From Brevundimonas sp. (GTDB lineage Bacteria; Pseudomonadota; Alphaproteobacteria; Caulobacterales; Caulobacteraceae), in contig QFQU01000008.1 in the NCBI GenBank assembly GCA_003248965.1, positions 62,001-126,000 of the forward strand: DNA of 64,000 nt. The letters are read 5' to 3'. Below are positions 24,912 through 33,882 of the stretch, one piece after another. A program made the position numbers and the translations under genes. The stretch's first letter is position 1. Each line of letters begins with the position of its first letter. The notes under the pieces are model-generated. The model was not told the origin of the DNA and did no database searches. It saw only the letters and a list, made by a program, of their open reading frames with translations.

Positions 24912-26441
24912 ATGGCCTATAAATCCTTGCGTGACTTCATCCAGCAACTGGAAGCCGACGGCGAGCTGGTGCGGGTGTCCGAGCCGGTCTCGACCGTGCT
25001 GGAGATGACCGAGATCCAGACCCGGCTGCTGCGGAACGGCGGCCCGGCGGTGCTGTTCGAAAAGCCGGTCATGCCGGACGGTTCGATCAGCCCCATCCCC
25101 TGCCTGGCCAATCTGTTCGGCACGGTGAAGCGGGTGGCGATGGGGGTGACGCTGGAGGGCAAGGCGCGCACCACGACGGCGGAACTGCGCGAGGTCGGCG
25201 AACTGCTGGCCTTTCTGAGGAATCCGACGCCGCCGCGCGGTCTGGGCGATGCAATGGAGATGCTGCCGCTGGCGCAGACCGTCATGTCGATGCGGCCCAA
25301 AACCGTGAAGAAGGCCCCGGTGCAGGAGGTGGTGCTGAAGGGCGACAAGATCGACCTGACCGCCCTGCCCGTCCAGTCGTGCTGGCCGGGCGAGCCTGCG
25401 CCCCTGATCACCTGGGGTCTGGTGGTGACGAAAGGCCCGTCGGACGACCGCGAGGACGACTTCAACCTGGGCATCTATCGGATGCAGGTGCTGGGCAAGG
25501 ACAAGGCCATCATGCGCTGGCTGGCGCACCGGGGCGGGGCGCAACACTACGCCCGGCACAAGAAGGCCGGAAAGCGCGAGCCCCTGCCCTGCGCCGTGGT
25601 TCTGGGCGCCGATCCGGGCACCATACTGGCGGCGGTGACGCCGGTGCCGGACACCCTGTCCGAATATCAGTTCGCGGGCCTGATGCGGGGCGCCAAGGCC
25701 GAGCTGGTCCCGTGCAAGACCGTGCCCCTGATGGTCCCGGCCCAGGCCGAGATCGTGCTGGAAGGCCATGTGCTGCTGGACGAGTTCGAGGACGAGGGCC
25801 CGTATGGCGACCACACCGGCTATTACAACTCGGTCGAGAAGTTCCCGGTGTTCCAGGTCAGCGCCATCACCATGCGCAAAGACCCCATCTATCTGACCAC
25901 CTTCACCGGGCGCCCGCCGGACGAGCCGAGCGTGCTGGGCGAGGCGCTGAACGAGGTCTTCATTCCCCTGCTGCGCCAGCAGTTCCCCGAGATCGTCGAC
26001 TTCTGGCTGCCGCCCGAGGGGTGCAGCTACCGGATCGCGGTGGTGTCGATGAAGAAGGCCTATCCGGGCCATGCCAAGCGGGTGATGCTGGGCGTGTGGA
26101 GCTATCTGCGCCAGTTCATGTACACCAAATGGGTCATCGTCGTGGACGACGACATCGACGCCCGCGACTGGAAGGACGTCATGTGGGCCATCTCGACCAA
26201 GATGGACCCGGCGCGCGACATCACCGTGATCGAATCGACCCCCATCGACTATCTAGACTTCGCCAGCCCCGAGAGCGGTCTTGGCTCCAAGATCGGCCTG
26301 GACGCCACCGACAAGTGGGAGCCCGAGACCAAGCGCGAATGGGGCGAGGAGATCCGCATGGATCAAGCCGTGATCGACCGGGTTTCCGACCTGTGGGACC
26401 GGCTGGGCCTGCCCGGCGACGGCAAGCCGATCTGGAAATAG
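24912..26441 (+). CDS. ubiD: UbiD-family decarboxylase, 509 aa
   Basis: The sequence has the UbiD blocks DLTALPVQSCWPGEPAPLITWG, NLGIYRMQVLGKDK and LVPCKTVPLMVPAQAEIVLEG, and the EFEDEGPYGDHTGYY motif with the active-site Glu pair that works with prenylated FMN. It would decarboxylate 4-hydroxy-3-polyprenylbenzoate in ubiquinone synthesis. No ubiX flavin prenyltransferase is adjacent, though one is needed somewhere. The ATG at 24912 gives the family N-terminus MAYKSLRDFI; the frame is open further upstream but that extension is not conserved. The flanking transporter at 32474 suggests flavin demand but is not linked by operon. Confidence 0.92.
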   Translation: MAYKSLRDFIQQLEADGELVRVSEPVSTVLEMTEIQTRLLRNGGPAVLFEKPVMPDGSISPIPCLANLFGTVKRVAMGVTLEGKARTTTAELREVGELLAFLRNPTPPRGLGDAMEMLPLAQTVMSMRPKTVKKAPVQEVVLKGDKIDLTALPVQSCWPGEPAPLITWGLVVTKGPSDDREDDFNLGIYRMQVLGKDKAIMRWLAHRGGAQHYARHKKAGKREPLPCAVVLGADPGTILAAVTPVPDTLSEYQFAGLMRGAKAELVPCKTVPLMVPAQAEIVLEGHVLLDEFEDEGPYGDHTGYYNSVEKFPVFQVSAITMRKDPIYLTTFTGRPPDEPSVLGEALNEVFIPLLRQQFPEIVDFWLPPEGCSYRIAVVSMKKAYPGHAKRVMLGVWSYLRQFMYTKWVIVVDDDIDARDWKDVMWAISTKMDPARDITVIESTPIDYLDFASPESGLGSKIGLDATDKWEPETKREWGEEIRMDQAVIDRVSDLWDRLGLPGDGKPIWK

Positions 26442-26470
26442 GTTCGACCTGATTTACGCCGGGGGGCGAT

Positions 26471-27103
26471 GTGAGCGCATTCGAGTTTTTCTTCAGCTTC
26501 TATGGGCTGCTGCTGGGTCTGTCGGTGGCGGAGTTGGTGGGCGGATTCGCGCGTGTCCTGCATGAGAAGGCGCGCATCCGGGTCGGCTGGCTGACGCCGC
26601 TGCTGGCTCTGTTCGTGGCCATCGACATCATCACCTTCTGGAACCAGGCCTGGGTCATATTTCGCGGCGCGCCCTTCAACACCTTCGTCCTGCTGGTCTC
26701 GCTGGCGGTCGCGGCGACCTTCTATGTGGCGGCCAGCGTCACCTTCCCGCGCGTCTCGGCCGAGGGATCAGGCGAGCGGATCGATCTGGACGAGCATTTC
26801 TGGAGCCATCGGCGTCTGGTTTTCGGCTGCGTCCTGGGCGCCAACCTGATCGTCGCCTTCGTCGTGATCGTCCTGGCGCAGTTGAATCCCGACTTCGCCC
26901 GGATTGCGAAGTCGGTGCGTTTGTGGACGGGTGTGGCGATCTTCGTCGTCGGCACGACGACCGCCGCCTTCGCGCCGTGGCGGCGCGTAGCCATAGTCGC
27001 CCTGATCGCGGTGCTGCTTTACAGCCTGTGGGGCGTCGCGAATTCGGCGGTCATGCTGATCAAGGCCGGCGGCTGGGCGCCGGCGCTGGGCGGCGGCGGG
27101 TGA
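26471..27103 (+). CDS. Integral membrane protein of unknown function, 210 aa
   Basis: The start is GTG. Six hydrophobic helices are visible, at about residues 5-25, 43-62, 70-92, 116-138, 152-170 and 175-200, separated by short charged loops. The pattern FFFSFYGLLLGLSVAELVGG at the N-terminus recurs in alphaproteobacterial hypothetical membrane proteins, but I cannot name a family. It follows ubiD by 29 bases and may be co-transcribed with it. Confidence 0.75.
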   Translation: MSAFEFFFSFYGLLLGLSVAELVGGFARVLHEKARIRVGWLTPLLALFVAIDIITFWNQAWVIFRGAPFNTFVLLVSLAVAATFYVAASVTFPRVSAEGSGERIDLDEHFWSHRRLVFGCVLGANLIVAFVVIVLAQLNPDFARIAKSVRLWTGVAIFVVGTTTAAFAPWRRVAIVALIAVLLYSLWGVANSAVMLIKAGGWAPALGGGG

Positions 27104-27141
27104 TATCTTGTAACCCGAACGCAATCGGCCCACGAAGAGCC

Positions 27142-28974
27142 ATGAAATTCTCTGTCCTGGTCACGGCCCTGATGGCCGCCCTTGCCTGTAGCGCGAGTTC
27201 CGCCATGTCACAGTCGCTTCCCAACGCTGCCCCCTGGGACCAACCCTTCCTGCCGCCGATCCTGCCGTGGAACGGGGCGTCCAAGGCCTTGTTGCGGGGC
27301 GCCAGCGATCCGTGGGTCACGGCGTTCGAGGCCGATCCGGCCCATGACTTCAGCCCCGACTATGCCGACACCCGCGCCTGGTTCGACCGGCTGGACCAGG
27401 CCAGCGACCTGATCCGCATCGAACAGTTCGGCGTCTCACCCGAGGGGCGGCCCATCTATGCGGTGATCGCGTCCAAGGACGGGGCCACGTTCGATCCGGC
27501 CAAGCCCGTGCTGATGATCCAGGCTGGCATCCACCCCGGAGAGATCGACGGCAAGGACGCGGGCATGATGCTGCTTCGCGACATCGCCTTCTATGGCAAG
27601 GACGGCCTGCTGGACCGGGTGAACCTGATCCTGATCCCGATCCTGAGCGTGGACGGGCATGAGCGGGCGTCCGCCTATTCCCGCCCCAACCAGCGCGGGC
27701 CGCGCATCCAGGGCTGGCGCAACACCGCGACCAACCAGAACCTGAACCGCGACTATCTGAAGCTGGACCAGCCCGAGATGCGGGCCGTGCGCGGCCTGAT
27801 CCTGAAATACCGGCCGGACCTGTATGTGGACGTCCACGTCACCGACGGCATGGATTACCAGTACGACGTCACCTTCGGCTTCAACGGCGAGGACGGGGCG
27901 TTCAGCCGGTCGCCTAATGGGTCACACTGGCTGGACACGGTGTTCAAGCCGGCGATGAACGCGGCGCTGGAGCGGCAGGGCCATATCCCCGGCGAACTGG
28001 TCTTCGGTCAGGACGACGACGATCCCAAGGCCGGGCTGAACGACGGCGGCCTGGGCGAACGCTATTCCAACGGTTGGGGCGCGGCGGCCCATGTGCCGAC
28101 CATCCTGATCGAGAACCACAGCCTGAAGCCGCACGAGCAGCGGGTGCTGGGCACATACGTCTTCATCGAGGAGGCGATGCGGCTGCTGGCCGACAAGGGT
28201 TCGGCGTTGCGGGCGGCGACCGATCAAGACAAGGCCCTGAGACCGGCGGAAATCCCCGCCAACTTCGAGCAGGAGGCGACGCCCTCCTCCACCCGCCCGT
28301 TCCGCGGCGTGCTGTACGAGATGTACGACAGCCCCGCCTCGGGTCGGAAGGAAATCCGCTGGCTGGGCCGGCCCGATCCGGAGCTGTGGCGGATGCCCTT
28401 CTATGGCTCCAAGCCAACGCTGACGCTGAAGCGGCCGACCGCCTACTGGATCCCCGGCTACCGCACCGATCTGATCGAACGGCTGAAGGCGCACGGGATA
28501 GAGATGGAGACGTTGACGGCGCCGCGCGCCGTCGCGGTCGACATGCTGCGTCTGGTTTCGCCCAAACTGGCGACGCGCGCCAACGAGGGCCATGTGCAGG
28601 CCTCGGTCGAGTCTGTCGAGGTCGAACGCCGCGACTGGACCTTCCCCCCCGGTTCGGTCCGCGTGCCGACCGACCAGCCGCTGGGCGACATCGTCGTTCT
28701 GCTGCTGGAGCCGCAGTCGAACGAGAGCTTCTTCGCCTGGGGCATGTTCCCCGAGGTCATGAGCCGGGTCGAATATATCGAGCCCTACGCCATCGCTCCC
28801 CTGGCCGAACGGATGCTGGCCGCCGATCCGGCGCTGAAGGCCGCCTTCGAGGCCAAGCTGGCGGCCGAACCCGTCTTCGCCGCCGATCCGCAGGCGCGTC
28901 TGGCCTGGTTCTACGAACGCACGCCCTTCTACGATGAGCGCTACCTGCTCTATCCGGTGGCGCGGGAGGACTGA
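27142..28974 (+). CDS. Exported M14-family zinc metallocarboxypeptidase-like protein, 610 aa
   Basis: A Sec signal (LVTALMAALACSASSAMSQ) precedes a peptidase M14 domain. HPGE at residues 131-134 supplies the first two zinc ligands, a His in LYVDVHVTDG is the likely third and ILIENHSLKP carries a candidate catalytic Glu. The NRDY motif in NLNRDYLKLDQPEMR is the usual substrate-binding block. The C-terminal 250 residues are a separate domain without known motifs. It is predicted to trim peptides in the periplasm; specificity is unknown. Confidence 0.88.
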   Translation: MKFSVLVTALMAALACSASSAMSQSLPNAAPWDQPFLPPILPWNGASKALLRGASDPWVTAFEADPAHDFSPDYADTRAWFDRLDQASDLIRIEQFGVSPEGRPIYAVIASKDGATFDPAKPVLMIQAGIHPGEIDGKDAGMMLLRDIAFYGKDGLLDRVNLILIPILSVDGHERASAYSRPNQRGPRIQGWRNTATNQNLNRDYLKLDQPEMRAVRGLILKYRPDLYVDVHVTDGMDYQYDVTFGFNGEDGAFSRSPNGSHWLDTVFKPAMNAALERQGHIPGELVFGQDDDDPKAGLNDGGLGERYSNGWGAAAHVPTILIENHSLKPHEQRVLGTYVFIEEAMRLLADKGSALRAATDQDKALRPAEIPANFEQEATPSSTRPFRGVLYEMYDSPASGRKEIRWLGRPDPELWRMPFYGSKPTLTLKRPTAYWIPGYRTDLIERLKAHGIEMETLTAPRAVAVDMLRLVSPKLATRANEGHVQASVESVEVERRDWTFPPGSVRVPTDQPLGDIVVLLLEPQSNESFFAWGMFPEVMSRVEYIEPYAIAPLAERMLAADPALKAAFEAKLAAEPVFAADPQARLAWFYERTPFYDERYLLYPVARED

Positions 28975-29024
28975 GCGATGGAGGACGCGGTTGCGGCGGG
29001 CCGGGGCCTCCGCCATATCGGGGC

Positions 29025-30371
29025 ATGACCGACACCCGCCTATCCGCCGATCTTCTTCATGACATCGTCCAAGCGGCCCTGAAGGCCGGCGCCGACGCGG
29101 CCGAGGCCGTCAGCGCCGACCGCCGCGCCCTGTCCGTGGGCGTCCGCAACGGCCGACTGGAAGATCTGGAACGCGAGGAATCGCGCGACCTTGGCCTGCG
29201 AGTCTTCGTGGGGCGGCGTCAGGCGTCGGTCTCGGCCTCGGACCTGTCGGCGGCGACCCAGGCGCGCTTGGTCGAACGGGCGGTGGCGATGGCGCGGCTG
29301 GCCCCGGAAGACCCCTATGCCGACCTGGCGCCGGACGACCGACTGGCGCGCGGCCCCCTGCCCGATCTCGATCTCTACGACCCCAGCGAGCCGAGCGCCG
29401 AGACGATGGAGCGCCGGTCGGCCGAGGCCGAGGCCGCCGCCCTGGCCGTGCCCGGCGTGGCGCGATCCGAAGGCGGGCACGCCGCCTGGTCGTCCAGCCG
29501 CTGGCGGTTGGTCACGTCGCACGGGTTCGACGGCGCCTATCAGGGGTCGGCCTTCTCTTTGGGCGTGGGCGTCATCGCCGAAAAGGACGGGGCGATGGAA
29601 CGCGGCGGCGAGAGCCGTTCGACCCGTCATCTGTCCGATCTGCCGGGCGCGGAAGCCATCGGACGCACCGCCGGCGAACGGGCCGCCGCCCGCGTGGGCG
29701 CGCGCAAGATCGCCTCGACCACCGCGCCGGTCATCTTCGACAATCGGATGGCCGGGCAGATCGTCTCGCCCGCCATCGGCGCGATCTCGGGGCCGTCCAT
29801 CGCGCGCGGCACCTCCTTCCTGAAAGACCGGATGGGCCAACGGGTGTTCGCCGAGGGCGTGAGCCTGATCGACGACCCGTTCCGCCGGCGGGGCATGGGA
29901 TCGACCCCATTCGATGACGAGGGCGTCTCGGTCGAACGCCGCGCCCTGTTCGACGACGGCGTCCTGACCACCTGGCTGCTGAACAGCGCGGCGGCCCGGC
30001 AGCTGGGCCTGGAGACCACCGGCCACGCCTCGCGCGGTCTGGCCGGACCGCCCGGCGTCTCGACCCACAATCTGCATATGGAGCCGGGCCAGCGAGACCT
30101 GGCCGGTCTGATGGCCGACGCTGGAACGGGCTTGCTGATCACGTCGATGTTCGGCCCGTCGCTGAACGGAAACACCGGCGACTGGTCCGCCGGGGTGTCC
30201 GGCTTCTGGTTCGAGAACGGGGTGATCGCCTATCCGGTCAACGAGGTGACGGTGGCCGGCAAGCTGACGGAACTCTATCTGCGGATGGTGCGCGGGTCGG
30301 ACCTGGAGTTCCGGGGCGCCTTCAACGTGCCCAGCCTGATGTTCGACGCCGTGGCCATCGCGGGCAAATGA
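29025..30371 (+). CDS. pmbA: TldD/PmbA-family metalloprotease (PmbA/TldE), 448 aa
   Basis: The PmbA/TldE signature is visible in the N-terminal VRNGRLEDLEREESRDLGLRV and the C-terminal GVSGFWFENGVIAYPVNEVTVAGKL. PmbA pairs with TldD to form a heterodimer that degrades unfolded peptides and matures microcin-like peptides; TldD supplies the zinc HEXXXH site, which PmbA lacks, as here. tldD is not in the window. The next gene starts in ATGA overlap, so pmbA-cysQ is one unit, a common alphaproteobacterial order. Confidence 0.93.
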   Translation: MTDTRLSADLLHDIVQAALKAGADAAEAVSADRRALSVGVRNGRLEDLEREESRDLGLRVFVGRRQASVSASDLSAATQARLVERAVAMARLAPEDPYADLAPDDRLARGPLPDLDLYDPSEPSAETMERRSAEAEAAALAVPGVARSEGGHAAWSSSRWRLVTSHGFDGAYQGSAFSLGVGVIAEKDGAMERGGESRSTRHLSDLPGAEAIGRTAGERAAARVGARKIASTTAPVIFDNRMAGQIVSPAIGAISGPSIARGTSFLKDRMGQRVFAEGVSLIDDPFRRRGMGSTPFDDEGVSVERRALFDDGVLTTWLLNSAAARQLGLETTGHASRGLAGPPGVSTHNLHMEPGQRDLAGLMADAGTGLLITSMFGPSLNGNTGDWSAGVSGFWFENGVIAYPVNEVTVAGKLTELYLRMVRGSDLEFRGAFNVPSLMFDAVAIAGK

Positions 30372-31162
30372 TCGATCTGGACGCCGATCTTGAGCTGATT
30401 CACCAGGCGGCGCTGGACGCCGGCGCCCTGGCCGTCGCCGAGCGCGAGCGGGGCCTGAAGATCGAATCCAAGGTCGGCGGGTCGCCTGTCACCAGCGGCG
30501 ATCTGAAGGTCGACGCCCTGTTGAAGGACCGGCTGCTGGCCGCGCGCCCCGACTATGGCTGGTTATCGGAAGAGACGGCGGATTCGCCAGACCGGCTGTC
30601 CAAGCGGCGTATCTTCGTCGTCGATCCGATCGACGGCACCGTGGCCTATATGAAGCGCAATCCTTGGTGGTGCGTGCCCATCGCCGTAGTCGAGGACGGA
30701 GCGGTGGTGGCCGCCGTCATCCATGCGCCCGAAGTCGAGGAGACCTATGTGGCTGTGCGCGGCGGCGGAGCGCGACGCAACGGCCGGCCCATCCAGGCGT
30801 CGGACCTGGACACGCTGGAGGACGCCTCCATCCTGGGCGACGCGCGGCTGATCGAGGCGCCGTATTTCGACGAACCCTGGCCGCCGATGCGGTTCGAGAA
30901 GCGCAACGCCCTGGCCTATCGCATGGCCCTGGTGGCGGCCGGCGCCTTCGACGCGGCCCTGGCCCTGACGCCCAAATGGGACTGGGACGTGGCGGCGGGC
31001 TGCCTGATCGCCGAAGAGGCCGGCGCCAAGGTCAGCGATCACCACGGCCGGCCCTGGCGGTTCAACCGACCCGACCCGCGCCAGGCCAGCCTGGTCTGCG
31101 CGGCCCCCGCGCTGCAGCCTTTGATCGTGCAGCGGTGTAAAAACGTGCCGCTTTCGCCCTGA
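30368..31162 (+). CDS. cysQ: 3'(2'),5'-bisphosphate nucleotidase CysQ / inositol monophosphatase family, 264 aa
   Basis: Metal-site motifs of the IMPase superfamily are present: WLSEETADSPD, VVDPIDGTVAYM and KWDWDVAAGCLIAEEAGA. In sulfate assimilation CysQ removes PAP by converting it to AMP. The distinction from inositol monophosphatase rests on context and overall pattern, so inositol-1-phosphatase remains possible. Start overlaps pmbA stop by four bases. Confidence 0.88.
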   Translation: MIDLDADLELIHQAALDAGALAVAERERGLKIESKVGGSPVTSGDLKVDALLKDRLLAARPDYGWLSEETADSPDRLSKRRIFVVDPIDGTVAYMKRNPWWCVPIAVVEDGAVVAAVIHAPEVEETYVAVRGGGARRNGRPIQASDLDTLEDASILGDARLIEAPYFDEPWPPMRFEKRNALAYRMALVAAGAFDAALALTPKWDWDVAAGCLIAEEAGAKVSDHHGRPWRFNRPDPRQASLVCAAPALQPLIVQRCKNVPLSP

Positions 31163-31252
31163 GGCGAGGGCGAAAACCCCCGCAAAGATTGATCCTGAGG
31201 CGTTCTGGGCCTAAGTCGCGCGTCAAGGACCTCCCCAGCCTCAGGATTTTCG

Positions 31253-31498
31253 ATGACCGACCAGAACGCCGCCGCGCCGCAACTTCTGCACCTCGTGATC
31301 GGCGGCGAGCTTCGCCACCTGGGCGAGCCGACCTTCCGCGACCTGTCGCAGGTCGAATTCGTCGGCGCCTTCGGCAGCTATGACGAGGCCAAGAAGGCGT
31401 GGAAGGCCCGCGCCCAGGCCACCGTCGACAACGCCCACATGCGCTATTTCATCCTGCACGCCCACAAGCTGATCGATCCGCGCGGCGACGCGGCCTGA
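31253..31498 (+). CDS. DUF4170-family small protein, 81 aa
   Basis: The protein has the DUF4170 pattern: HLVIGGELRHLG, then FVGAFGSYDEAKKAWKARAQATVDNA and RYFILHAHKLIDP. The family is found mainly in alphaproteobacteria and is of unknown function; some members lie next to LPS or division genes. It is soluble, without a signal peptide. It follows cysQ by 90 bases. Confidence 0.88.
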   Translation: MTDQNAAAPQLLHLVIGGELRHLGEPTFRDLSQVEFVGAFGSYDEAKKAWKARAQATVDNAHMRYFILHAHKLIDPRGDAA

Positions 31499-31566
31499 TC
31501 CTGCGACATCGGGGCGTCCGAACCGGCGCCCCGATCCGACGTTTCAATCTGTATGCGAGGACGACG

Positions 31567-31770
31567 ATGAATCTTGAACCGCAACAGACCTTTCAACTGA
31601 TCAGCCTGCTGGCCGTGCTGGCGCTGTTCAGTTTTTCGCTGCGCGACAAGATGAACTATGCGCGCTGGTTCAAGAAGTGGGAAGCCGATCGCAAGGCCCG
31701 GCGCGACGCCGAACTGGCCGCCGAGGCCCGCGAGCGCGGCGAAGGCGACAAGACCGGCCCCTGGGGCTGA
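31567..31770 (+). CDS. Single-pass small membrane protein, 67 aa
   Basis: One hydrophobic helix (about residues 8-25, FQLISLLAVLALFSFSL) is followed by a strongly charged cytoplasmic-type tail (WFKKWEADRKARRDAEL). The ATG at 31567 follows an AGGACGACG stretch. The short product is plausible by codon use and by its spacing from DUF4170. No family is recognised. Confidence 0.6.
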   Translation: MNLEPQQTFQLISLLAVLALFSFSLRDKMNYARWFKKWEADRKARRDAELAAEARERGEGDKTGPWG

Positions 31771-31776
31771 GGCCCC

Positions 31777-32442
31777 CTACTCCCGCCTGAGCAGTTTGTC
31801 GGTCAGCAAGGTTCCCCACCAGCCCGCCTTGAACTCGGCCCGGATGGCCTTTGGGTCGTATTCGGGGCTGTCGATCCAGTCGATGAAGCTGATCCCGCGC
31901 GGTTCGACCTCGTCGACGTATTTCTCCAGCGTATAGTCCAGCACGCCCGTCAGCCCCTCGCGCGAGTGCAGGTATTTCTTGGACAGCTGTTTCATGGCGA
32001 CCGAGATCGGCTCGCCCAGATGGAAGTGACGATAGAAGACCGCCATCATCCCCGCCCGGTCCGCGCCTGACTTGCAGTGGATCAGCACCGGATATTCGAT
32101 GGTTTCAAACAGGTCGCGGGCGCGGTGGATGCGGTCGCGTTGCGGCGGATCGCGCGAATCCAGCGGGGCGTCGATCAGGATCAGGCCCAGACGTTCGCAG
32201 GCCTGTTTCTCCAGCCAGTAATAGCCCTCGTCGCGTTCGCCCCGCAGGTTGATGACGGTCCTGACGCCCTTTGACTTCCAATAGGCCAACTGGCGCGGCG
32301 ACGGCTGATTGGTGCGCACCAGGTCCGGTCCCAGCCAGTGGGCGTTAGAGAAGGCCAGGCGCAGGAACGCATGGTCGGCCCAGAAATAGTGCCAATGCGC
32401 CTTGAAGCGGCCCATCGCCGTGGTGAGGTCGAAACGCGACAT
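31777..32442 (-). CDS. Dual-specificity / tyrosine phosphatase-like protein, 221 aa
   Basis: The cysteine phosphatase loop HCKSGADRAG gives Cys123 and Arg129 (HCX5R), the nucleophile and phosphate-binding Arg. The VINLRGERDEGYYWLEK region upstream supplies the likely general acid. The substrate could be phosphotyrosine, phosphoserine or a phosphoinositide-like lipid; the type resembles bacterial PTP-like proteins near lipid genes. It lies downstream of the riboswitch-controlled transporter, separated by 31 bases, so the riboswitch may also affect it. Confidence 0.85.
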   Translation of the reverse strand: MSRFDLTTAMGRFKAHWHYFWADHAFLRLAFSNAHWLGPDLVRTNQPSPRQLAYWKSKGVRTVINLRGERDEGYYWLEKQACERLGLILIDAPLDSRDPPQRDRIHRARDLFETIEYPVLIHCKSGADRAGMMAVFYRHFHLGEPISVAMKQLSKKYLHSREGLTGVLDYTLEKYVDEVEPRGISFIDWIDSPEYDPKAIRAEFKAGWWGTLLTDKLLRRE

Positions 32443-32473
32443 GGAGGCCAGATAGCGGTCCGGGGCCGCCGCG

Positions 32474-33439
32474 TCATCCTCCGCCGACGGCCGGGGCCGC
32501 GCGCGTTTGCGGCGTGCGGTTTTCTGTCCAGAAAATGAAGACCGAGGCGGCGACGATCAGGGCCGCCCCCGGCCAGAACCACGGCGACGGCGTCTGGCCC
32601 AGCAGCGACCAGCCGATCAGGCCGGCCATCGGCGCCTTCAGGTCCGCGAATGGCTGGAGATAGGCCGCGTCCGCCCGCTTGTAGGACCAAGCCAGCAGAT
32701 ATTGCGCCGCCGCCGTCAGACCGCCCAGGGCCAGTAGCAGCAGAAGCCCGATCCCTTGCGGCAGGGCGAACGGCAGGCCCGTCGCCACGCCCGCCGGCAG
32801 GACGAAGGCGAAGGCGTTGGCCAACAGCAGGATGGCCAGATGGTTAGGCGTGATCAGCACCAGCAGCGAGACGGTCAGGGTCTCGGGACTTTCGTCGCGC
32901 GCCAGGGCCTTGGTCAGGACGTCGGTGGCGGCCCACAGGGCGGCGGCCAGGATCGGCGTCAGCGCGGGCCAGTCCAGCCGCTCGGCCCCGACGCCGGACA
33001 CCACCACCGCGCCGATGAATCCGGCCAGGGCGGCGCCGAGCCGGGCGCCCGACACCCGCTCGCCCAGGAACAGGGTCGAGCCGACGATGACGAACAGCGG
33101 CCCGGTAGCCAGCAGCGTCACCATCTGCCAGATCGGCACGCCCGAGGCGAAGCCATAGACGAACACATGCACCCCCAAGGCCGAGGCGAAGGCTCGGGCC
33201 TGGTGCGCCAGCGGATGGCGGGTCTTCAGCTTGCCCAGCCCGATCCGCATCACGACCGGCGCCATCAGCGCCGAGGCGATCAGATATTGCCAGAAGGCCA
33301 TGCCGGTCGAACTCATGCCGAACTGCTGCGGCAGGATCGACTGAAGCGTGTTCGCGGCGGCGAACACCAGGCTGGCCGACAGCATCGACAGCGCGCCCAT
33401 GGAGGCGGCGACGGAGCCGGGCGAGGAAATCTGGTTCAA
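32474..33439 (-). CDS. ribN: EamA/DMT-family transporter, candidate riboflavin importer (RibN type), 321 aa
   Basis: Ten transmembrane helices form two EamA domains (about residues 12-145 and 170-305), the DMT-superfamily layout. The start is TTG, with AAGGA six bases before it and no better ATG nearby. An FMN riboswitch lies directly upstream on the same strand. RibN transporters of this superfamily under FMN riboswitches are known in Rhizobium, so riboflavin uptake is the best hypothesis. The family label is inference; the fold plus riboswitch is what is seen. Low FMN would release expression, giving flavin uptake. Confidence 0.8.
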   Translation of the reverse strand: MNQISSPGSVAASMGALSMLSASLVFAAANTLQSILPQQFGMSSTGMAFWQYLIASALMAPVVMRIGLGKLKTRHPLAHQARAFASALGVHVFVYGFASGVPIWQMVTLLATGPLFVIVGSTLFLGERVSGARLGAALAGFIGAVVVSGVGAERLDWPALTPILAAALWAATDVLTKALARDESPETLTVSLLVLITPNHLAILLLANAFAFVLPAGVATGLPFALPQGIGLLLLLALGGLTAAAQYLLAWSYKRADAAYLQPFADLKAPMAGLIGWSLLGQTPSPWFWPGAALIVAASVFIFWTENRTPQTRAAPAVGGG

Positions 33440-33451
33440 TGGTCGTCCTTT

Positions 33452-33478
33452 CCGTAACCAGCTTCCCCAGGGTTACGG
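33452..33478 (-). promoter_or_regulatory. Hairpin next to the ribN ribosome binding site
   Basis: CCGTAACC and GGTTACGG (8 bp) flank an 11-base loop and end immediately before the GGAAAGGA ribosome site of ribN on the minus strand. It may be part of the riboswitch expression platform by altering access to the ribosome site. This is inferred from position; no alternative pairing with the aptamer was demonstrated. Confidence 0.4.
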
Positions 33479-33540
33479 GCGACGACGCGCCGACACGCCG
33501 CCCGGCGAAAGGCGGCGCACGCCGACGTGGCGCGTGATCC

Positions 33541-33677
33541 CGTTCTCTTTCATCCGGACTATACCGTCGGCCCCGGAATCACACCGGATCTGCTGACCTC
33601 CCCCGCTGGGGGAGCGCTCGCGGGCTTGGCGTCTCCGCCTTACCGCCGGTGGGGAATCGCACCCCGCCCTGAGAACA
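33541..33677 (-). promoter_or_regulatory. FMN riboswitch (RFN element)
   Basis: Read on the minus strand the element contains the invariant RFN blocks: GGGGTGCGATTCCCCACCGG with CGGTA, the AGCCCGCGAGCG block, GCAGATCCGGTG with GATTCCGG, GGCCGACGGTATAGTCC and GGATGAAAGAGAACG. P1 is GTTCTC (33671-33676) with GAGAAC (33542-33547). It binds FMN and lies about 100 bases upstream of the ribN start, so it should repress the transporter when flavin is plentiful. Confidence 0.95.
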
Positions 33678-33713
33678 ACGCGGGCGAACCCGCGACCTCT
33701 AACTAGAAAAGCT

Positions 33714-33851
33714 ATGCGGCCTCTTCAACCGTCCACGCGTTCGGGCGTTGGATTTTACCCCGCCGTCAGGAGCGAGGAGGCGCCGGGCGAAACCCTGATC
33801 CGCGCCGACGAACCGGGGCGCCTGCTGGTCCCGGCGCCCGACAAGCCTTGA
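33714..33851 (+). CDS. Possible 45-aa ORF preceding the msbA operon
   Basis: An ATG at 33714 opens a 45-codon frame (MRPLQPSTRSGVGFYPAVRS...) that ends at 33851, 31 bases before msbA. No strong ribosome site is seen (the nearest purine run is weak), the sequence has no known match, and its position between the riboswitch 5' end and the LPS operon could instead be a leader region. It is listed as a weak candidate leader peptide or spurious frame. Confidence 0.3.
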   Translation: MRPLQPSTRSGVGFYPAVRSEEAPGETLIRADEPGRLLVPAPDKP

Positions 33852-33882
33852 CTTGAAGGACGGCTCGGACGACCGAAGGCCG

